Below are positions 58,356-64,000 of a DNA stretch of 64,000 nucleotides, piece by piece. The stretch's first letter is position 1. Every line of letters starts with the position of its first letter. The stretch is taken from positions 13,957,968 through 14,021,967 of the forward strand of contig CM032129.1 in NCBI GenBank assembly GCA_018894105.1, given 5' to 3'. Under the pieces are notes generated by a model, which was given only the letters and a program-made list of their open reading frames with translations, was not told the DNA's origin and made no database searches. This DNA comes from Jacaranda mimosifolia (taxonomy: Eukaryota; Streptophyta; Magnoliopsida; Lamiales; Bignoniaceae). A program made the position numbers and the translations under genes.

Positions 58356-58677
58356 CCATTTGGTTATGTTTTCATTTCAACATTTTTAAAATTTAAAAAG
58401 GTAGTAAGAGAAAATAAGTTGAAAATTAATTTATATTTGGATAAGTTTGTTTGAAAAGTACTTATTGTATAGGATTTTAGTAGGTTTTAGATAGAGAGAG
58501 ATAATAATAATATAAATAGAGAGAGAGAAGATATATAAGTTATTGAGAAAACATATATAGATTATTGAAAATGTGTTTGAAGTTAAAAATAAGTTGGAAT
58601 ATTGATGAAAATGGTGATAAATTATTGATAATTTATTTTTAAATAATAAAAATGAGTTGAAATGAAACCAAATGGGG
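58356..58677. mobile_element. MITE-like element
   Basis: The left end CCATTTGGTTATGTTTTCAT and inverted right end CCCCATTTGGTTTCATTTCA are related, both continuing into TTCAACT-like sequence. It is 322 bp, AT-rich and non-coding, with AGAGAG runs in the middle. No TSD was resolved. Confidence 0.5.
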
Positions 58678-58762
58678 CCTTGCAATTACTTGGCAAATAT
58701 ATGGACGTTCTTGTGAGCTCTAGTTGATGATGTGTTCTATAATAATTACCTGGAAACATAAA

Positions 58763-59199
58763 GGGCTTGTTTGTTTATGAATTGGAATATTTTGTCAAAT
58801 TATTTTGGCAAAATGCTTTTTGGGAAGTGGAGTCGGGGAATGTGATGGTTGTTTGTTTGTGTTTTAGATGGTAGGTAGAAAATAAATTATGATAAAATTG
58901 TTTGTTTGTTTGTGTTTTGAAATGAGACAAGATGTCATATCAATAATTTTTTTATTGAATTGGTAGGACGAAATTAATATTTTAAAATTATTTATGTATG
59001 TGTATATATATATATATTGGGAATAGGGGACAAAAAATGAGAAGCTTAGATATTGAAGAACGGGTAAAAAATGAATTGGGAGGGTATTTTAGGCTCATTT
59101 AGATTTATTTTGGATAATGGGATTTGAGAATGTGATGGGTTGTTTGTTTGTATTTTGGGAGTTGAAAAATATTTTGATAATAAACAAATAAACAAGCTC
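58763..59199. mobile_element. MITE-like element with GTTTGTTT motifs
   Basis: The left end GGGCTTGTTTGTTTATGAAT and inverted right end GAGCTTGTTTATTTGTTTAT match. GTTGTTTGTTTG motifs recur inside (58850, 58900, 59139). Non-coding. The TSD is unclear. Confidence 0.5.
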
Positions 59200-59508
59200 A
59201 CAGTTTCTCCAAGCCCATCTGCGTGCAAAATTCTCAAGACACCATTTTTTAGGCAAACATGAAAAACAAAATTACATAATTTAAAGCATTAGGAACAGAA
59301 TCCAATTTTAAAACACAAGACTTTTTATTATTGACAGCAAACACGGTACATACAACTAGAATAGTACAGACTGAAACGTAAAATGGTGCATGCAAGTAGC
59401 CAAGCCTATCTCAAATTAATAAGATATGAAAGAAAGCACAGATTTCCACCGTGCTTAGTTATTTCACTTGAAAACTCAAGCAGAAAAGGTGAGCTGAGCA
59501 GAACAAAC

Positions 59509-59880
59509 TCAAGGGCGAGATGGTGCGGGAACTCCCCCACCAGAAGGGTTGGGCACCTCCACGCCAGGGTTGGGCAGAAACGTGTCATCCCCGCCGGGAA
59601 CATAGCTGCGTCCGCCTGGGTTGGAACCACCAATTCCAGGAATGGAAACACCGTTTCCTCCTGGCATGCCAGTTGTGGGATTATAGTTGAATGAATTGTG
59701 ATGAGAACCCTTTGGGGGTAACATGACGCGCCCTATGCCTGGGATTAGAACCGAGCCATCAAAATGTCCGAACCACTGGGGCTGCACCTTGGGGTCTGTT
59801 GGGATGTTTCGCCCTGAAACCGTCTGCAATGCTACACAGATGAACAAGAAGAAGACGAAGGCTTGGGAGGTGGAAGGCAT
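59509..59880 (-). CDS. Putative secreted cell-wall protein (Gly/Pro-rich)
   Basis: A single exon encodes 123 aa. Residues 1-~24 form a signal peptide (hydrophobic FVFFLFICVALQ, then a small-residue cleavage region before RNIP). The mature part is basic and rich in Gly, Pro and Asn, with SVLIPGIGRVMLPP, then SIPGIGGSNPGGRSYVPGGD and DTFLPNPGVEVPNP. These blocks match the small plant family annotated as putative cell wall protein (At2g20870-like). It has no cysteine cluster, membrane segment or known enzyme motif. Proteins of this kind are secreted to the apoplast and presumed structural; their role is not established. The ATG at 59880 is the first in frame and starts directly with the signal peptide. 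Confidence 0.87.
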   Translation of the reverse strand: MPSTSQAFVFFLFICVALQTVSGRNIPTDPKVQPQWFGHFDGSVLIPGIGRVMLPPKGSHHNSFNYNPTTGMPGGNGVSIPGIGGSNPGGRSYVPGGDDTFLPNPGVEVPNPSGGGVPAPSRP

Positions 59881-60086
59881 TGCCTCGGAATGTGGATCGG
59901 AAACCGAGAGAATTAAAAAGGATTGGTAAGATTAGGGTGTAGGGAAATGCTGCAGTTGCTTGGGTGATGAAGGAAGATGGTGAAAGTGGGAAGGGTCTGG
60001 AGGGTTTTTGTAGTTTAATTTGGTGACTATTTTGGCGGCGAGTTAAGGGATTGTTTTGTTTGTAGATGAACATGCTTTTCATGCTT

Positions 60087-60096
60087 TATTATATAT
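60087..60096 (-). promoter_or_regulatory. Candidate TATA box of the cell-wall protein gene
   Basis: The minus strand reads ATATATAATAAA about 210 bases before the ATG. This would give a leader of roughly 180 bases. It is a reasonable but unproven core promoter. Confidence 0.4.
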
Positions 60097-60099
60097 GTA

Positions 60100-60780
60100 A
60101 AGGCCCAAACTATATGTGAGTGCTTTTTCATTAAAGAAAATTGAACCATAACAACATTTTCACGAACCAAATATTAACGGCTAATAAATTCATGGAATTC
60201 TTCAACCAACCCACCCCAAGTTGTGCATAATATGCTTTAACCGAATTATGAGCACGTCAATTTTCAAATCATCTCTAATATAAAATGGGAAACATTTTCT
60301 ATAAAGATGACTGATGTGGGTAGAGACAAAAATTATAATGTTTGTGGCACACATACATAATTAAAGCGTTGAATTGACTAACTTAATTGTCCGTCATTGT
60401 ATCAATAAAACATCCGGAATTAATTAATTATGATCATTGTTCAACAAACCTGTCCCGAGGATGATATAAATTCCTTAGCTAGGTCCTATATATACATATC
60501 TTGCAATTCGTTTATCCACAATTAGTATTATGAAAAAGTGAAACTAAACCCCACCGTGCACCCCATGTATTCTTATCTTTACTACTCCCACTTTCTTTTT
60601 TACATCTTTATGTCTTTTCAATATTACACAGGAATGGAGTCAGGTTATTTTCAAATATCATTGTGATGTTGGGCTTTTGCTCCGAAAATACACTTGCATA
60701 CAATTAAATGTGAACTTTACAAATGATTGCTTAGGTACATTTTTTATTTTAGAATTTAATTGATATTTATATTAGTTAAG
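60100..60780. other. Intergenic, no gene seen
   Basis: AT-rich upstream flank of the cell-wall protein gene. No coding frame or repeat is clear. Confidence 0.4.
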
Positions 60781-60782
60781 TT

Positions 60783-61040
60783 CTTGGTAAACTTCATCCT
60801 GTTTGGGTTTTGGATGCCCATCTTTGTAGACTTAATTTATTAACTTTTTTTCTTACTTATTTATTTAATTAAACCCCTCATTTATTTTTTATTTTTCTGC
60901 CCTTAAATCTTGGTGAACTTCGTCCTAATTGGGTTTTGGACGCCCATCTTGGTAGGATTAATTTGTCGGGTTTATTAACCTTTTCCTTATTTATTTATTT
61001 AATTAAGCCCCTCATTTAATTTTTATTTTTTTTGCCCTTA
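60783..61040. repeat. Tandem duplication, period 126 bp
   Basis: CTTGGTAAACTTCATCCT at 60783 and CTTGGTGAACTTCGTCCT at 60909 start two copies that run through GGGTTTTGGA, GCCCATCTT, then TTATTTATTTAATTAA and end in GCCCTTAAAT. The second copy has a small insertion (GTCGGG). Confidence 0.85.
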
Positions 61041-62096
61041 AATTTTGTTTTGCCATATTATTTTCTTTTATAGTTTTCTTTTTCTTTTTTTTGAATAAAT
61101 AAAAAATATAATATTATAGTCTATTTTATGAATTTGAAAATTTTAAGCAGACATCATGAGGTTTACCAAAAAGTCAATTAACCATGTAACAAGTAATTCA
61201 TCTGTCATGTAATTTACCTAAGCCAAATTTGACGGAATCTTAATAGACGAAAGACTTTATAATGCATTGAAATTGGTAAATATATTATGATCAATAAAAC
61301 AACCAACTTGGGTTGGTAGCATGAGAGGGACAATTTTTGCTACAAAATTTGTTAATTCATAATATTGCAGACACTTTCTATATATATATATATATATAAA
61401 AGATGCTCCCCAAATAAATGGACCGACCTTCTATTTCTGTTATAGCCACTTATTTTCTGGTGGCAAATATCCCATTCCTTGCCCTCCACCAATCTCTGCT
61501 CACAATTAATTCGTATCTGAATTCTATGTGGGCTTCGGGGGATGGGAGAGGAGGCTGTTTGTTTACTAGTAAATTCTAGATCGAATTACCACCACATATT
61601 TGTTCATCCTTTTTCTTCTTTTTGTTTTTTGGTTTTTTTTTTTCATTCTTCTTCTTCATTTCTCTCTTTTCTTTTTCTTTTTCTTTTTTTTTTTTTGAGG
61701 TTGAGGTTGGGGGGATGGGACTCTTCTTTCATGTATGTTCTGACTGTGTGGGCACACAGTCGTACATACATTAATACATAAATAATAATAATACATTTGT
61801 ATCACCTTTGATGAGAGAGTTTCCTTGGATTCATATTTGGAGCATAGTAAATTCCTAATTTGAGAAAATACCTGTTTGAAAAAATTATTCAAAAATGTCC
61901 AAGTGGTCTTTGACATGGTAATATAAGCCTCTACATAAGAAATCAGGATATTGAACCTCAGCGGACTCTAAATGTGAATGTATAAAAAAAATATGTGCAT
62001 GCTTGAAAAAAAATTTCAAGTACTCTTGAAAAATTGCTCGAGTGCTCCATTGATTAAATGCCTATTTTTTGACAACTATGAGGTTATGTATAATGG
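61041..62096. other. Intergenic AT-rich DNA
   Basis: No supported gene. A TA microsatellite lies at 61379-61400 and long T/C-rich tracts at 61610-61697. Confidence 0.4.
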
Positions 62097-62896
62097 TAGG
62101 GCTGTTAATGAGTCGGATTTGGATCAAATCAGGATAATTCGAATCCAAATCCGAATCCGCTAACATGTATATATAACCGAATTCGAATCCGAATCCTATA
62201 GGATCTATGCATGCCAATTTCATGTCCGGATCCGATAAAAATTCGAAACCCGATAAGAAAGTCCGATCCAATAAGAAAGTCAAAAAAAATTTGCGTTCTT
62301 TAAAATTTTATATTATTAGAAAGAACCGTCTTATAAGACATGTTATATGAAATTTTAATATTACATTTTAATCCAAATATAATATTTACAAAGTTAAGAG
62401 AGCTCAAATTTAGATTTTTTTTCATAACTTTTTATCATATCATTGCAAAAGCTAAAGATTTAAGGCAAAATCCATGGGGGTTGTATCAAATTGATCATTC
62501 GGTAATGTATATTTTACAGTGCATAAGCTATTATAAATTGTATATTTAGGCTATAATATGAAACATGCGTATATATATAATTACTTTATTAAATTAATTG
62601 CTTCAAAGAAATAAAAAAATAAGGGCATTATCAATTATAATATCACATATATTGCATTCCAATCAAAAGTCTTAATTAATATAATTTATACTATATAATT
62701 ATCAATTTAATAACATATTTAATAAAATTCGGATTCGGATCTTTATCGGATCGAATTGTATAATTCCATATCCGATCCACTTATTTCGAATTATAAATAT
62801 TTATAATCAGATCTGATCCATCAGACATTTTAATCGAATAAAAACTATAAAATTCAGATCGGATTCAGATTAAAATCCAATCTATTGACAGCCCTA
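62097..62896. mobile_element. Non-autonomous hAT transposon, TSD TATAATGG/CATAATGG
   Basis: The left end TAGGGCTGTTAATGAGTCGG and inverted right end TAGGGCTGTCAATAGATTGG form good TIRs. The TSDs (62089-62096 and 62897-62904) differ by one base. Subterminal GAATCCGAATCC/GGATTCGGAT motifs resemble those of the other two hAT elements. Non-coding. Confidence 0.87.
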
Positions 62897-62911
62897 CATA
62901 ATGGTAGCTAT

Positions 62912-63107
62912 AAAATTTTAGGTCCAAGTCCAAAATCACAACGCAGGAGTTATTCATGTATGTATACACTTTATTAATAAAGAATTTACCAAAACATAAT
63001 TGGAAGTACAGAATTTTAGGCCCAAGTCCATAATCACAACATAGGAGTTATTCTCGTATGTACGCACTTTATTAATAATGAACTTACCAATATATCTTTT
63101 TGTCATA
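62912..63107. repeat. 98-bp tandem duplication
   Basis: Unit one starts with AATTTTAGGTCCAAGTCC (from 62914) and unit two with AATTTTAGGCCCAAGTCC (from 63012). Both continue through AATCACAAC, AGGAGTTATTC and CACTTTATTAATAA. It lies directly beside the hAT element. Confidence 0.85.
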
Positions 63108-63411
63108 TTTTCCTCACATCTCATATACATCTGCACCACTCGAACTTGCCCAGATAGGTGTCAGGAAAATTTTCCCCACTTGTGACGTGTTTATGAAGGA
63201 GGACTTTACTAGTGGGAGTAATGTAATTTAAAGTCACAGCACTATGTAATGCAATATAAGCACAACTCGGGCAAAATATTTGCAAAAAGTCTTAAACAAG
63301 ATTTCAATCAAACCCAGAAATGACTTCTATTTCTTAGATTTCTGAGACATAAGAAACAGTAATATTACAAAGAAGACGATTACGAAGACAGACAATCAAA
63401 TGACATAATAA

Positions 63412-63879
63412 TCAAGGCCTTGGCCTTTCCTCAGAGAATCTGGGAAGTTGAACTAAAGAGTTGACTCTAGTGACACCTTCCAAACCTGACCAGTTTTGAT
63501 CTTCAGCTGCAGCATTTTCTCCATCTTCTATATCAATTTGCACCCTACTGTATTGATCATTCTCCTCAGACGATCTGACGGTAAAGTTTCTCTGTAGACA
63601 GGGCTCGGAGTTCTGCCCATCGTCCGATTCCACAGCATTACCAGAATGATTGCTTTGAAGGGTAGCCGAAGAAAAACCTTGTTCCTCATAATCAGACTCA
63701 GAGTCCATCTTCCCATCCAAAAATAGGCAAACCACTGCACAATCATCCATCTTCGATGTTGGATACTTGGCTTTCCACTCACGAGCAGCAGACTCAACTA
63801 GGATCCTAGCAGCCAAAGACCTTGTTGGAACAGACGACACTATTTCAACGACTTCTTCATTGCTTAACACATCCCAAAC
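63412..63879 (-). CDS. Protein phosphatase 2C, clade E, last exon (partial gene)
   Basis: Minus-strand exon with an AG acceptor directly above 63879 and a TGA stop at 63412-63414; earlier exons lie beyond the window. The frame enters at VWDVLSNEEVVEIVSSVPT, then the block AREWKAKYPTSKMDDCAVVC, the C-terminal end of the PP2C catalytic domain with its metal-coordinating Asp region. A ~95-residue acidic tail follows and ends VTRVNSLVQLPRFSEERPRP. Tail and core match the plant clade-E PP2Cs (At1g03590, At4g03415 type). PP2Cs of this type are Mg/Mn-dependent Ser/Thr phosphatases. 63880-64000 is intron. Confidence is high for the family; the exact member is not settled. Confidence 0.9.
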   Translation of the reverse strand, partial: VWDVLSNEEVVEIVSSVPTRSLAARILVESAAREWKAKYPTSKMDDCAVVCLFLDGKMDSESDYEEQGFSSATLQSNHSGNAVESDDGQNSEPCLQRNFTVRSSEENDQYSRVQIDIEDGENAAAEDQNWSGLEGVTRVNSLVQLPRFSEERPRP

Positions 63880-64000
63880 CTGCATTCCGTAAGATGCTTA
63901 AATTGTATAGTTGATAGATGTCCCTCAAGACTCCCCTTTTAACATGTGGTAATATATCTTGGAATTAATATATGTGAAACTTGATATCCCTATACGTGAC

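Noticed and set aside
59383..59694. Plus-strand 103-codon frame
   Set aside because: It is antisense to the cell-wall protein gene, whose signal peptide and family motifs decide the strand.

Overview
The window is nuclear DNA of a flowering plant, most likely a eudicot. Intron-rich genes with GT-AG introns and plastid or mitochondrial targeting sequences are spread through AT-rich DNA full of plant-type transposons (hAT, CACTA, Tat-clade Ty3/gypsy, Helitron, MITEs). I cannot name the species. Five protein genes and one tRNA are convincing; most of the rest is mobile or repetitive DNA.

Layout. 255-6870 (+) is an eight-exon DEAD-box RNA helicase of the RH50 type, with a degraded plastid trnP(UGG) copy in intron 4. 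6871-12448 has no convincing coding sequence. 12449-14425 (-) is a single-exon P-class PPR protein resembling Arabidopsis At1g03560, divergently paired with a tRNA-Gln(CUG) at 14544-14615 (+). 14736-19006 is a cluster of small DNA transposons with readable target-site duplications (TSDs). 19805-23210 (-) is a seven-exon Mpv17/PMP22-family membrane protein resembling At1g52870, with a MITE in one intron.

23.4-47.6 kb is a transposon nest. An array of ~450-bp repeats was split by a CACTA (En/Spm) element (25479-42680). The CACTA transposase gene (- strand) was then broken by a complete but decayed Tat-type LTR retrotransposon (26566-36944, TSD CTACC) and by a non-autonomous hAT element (37570-38389, TSD CTAAAAGT). 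Next come a degenerate DUF1985-like transposon gene (43.6-45.3 kb, -) and more tandem repeats.

47.6-58.3 kb begins with a textbook Helitron 3' end, read on the minus strand, and holds only one coding-like, unrecognised exon (about 51.4-51.6 kb, -). Two MITE-like elements (58356-59199) precede a small secreted, putative cell-wall protein (59509-59880, -). A hAT element (62097-62896) and a tandem duplication follow. The window ends in the last exon of a clade-E PP2C phosphatase (63412-63879, -).

The host genes do not form a pathway. RH50 (chloroplast rRNA maturation), the PPR protein (organelle RNA) and the Mpv17-type protein (organelle membrane) are all predicted organelle factors, which may be chance. 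From memory, the PPR and PP2C genes match Arabidopsis neighbours (At1g03560, At1g03590), so part of the window may be an ancestral gene block inflated by transposons. All family and homology statements come from recognition of the sequences, not from a search.
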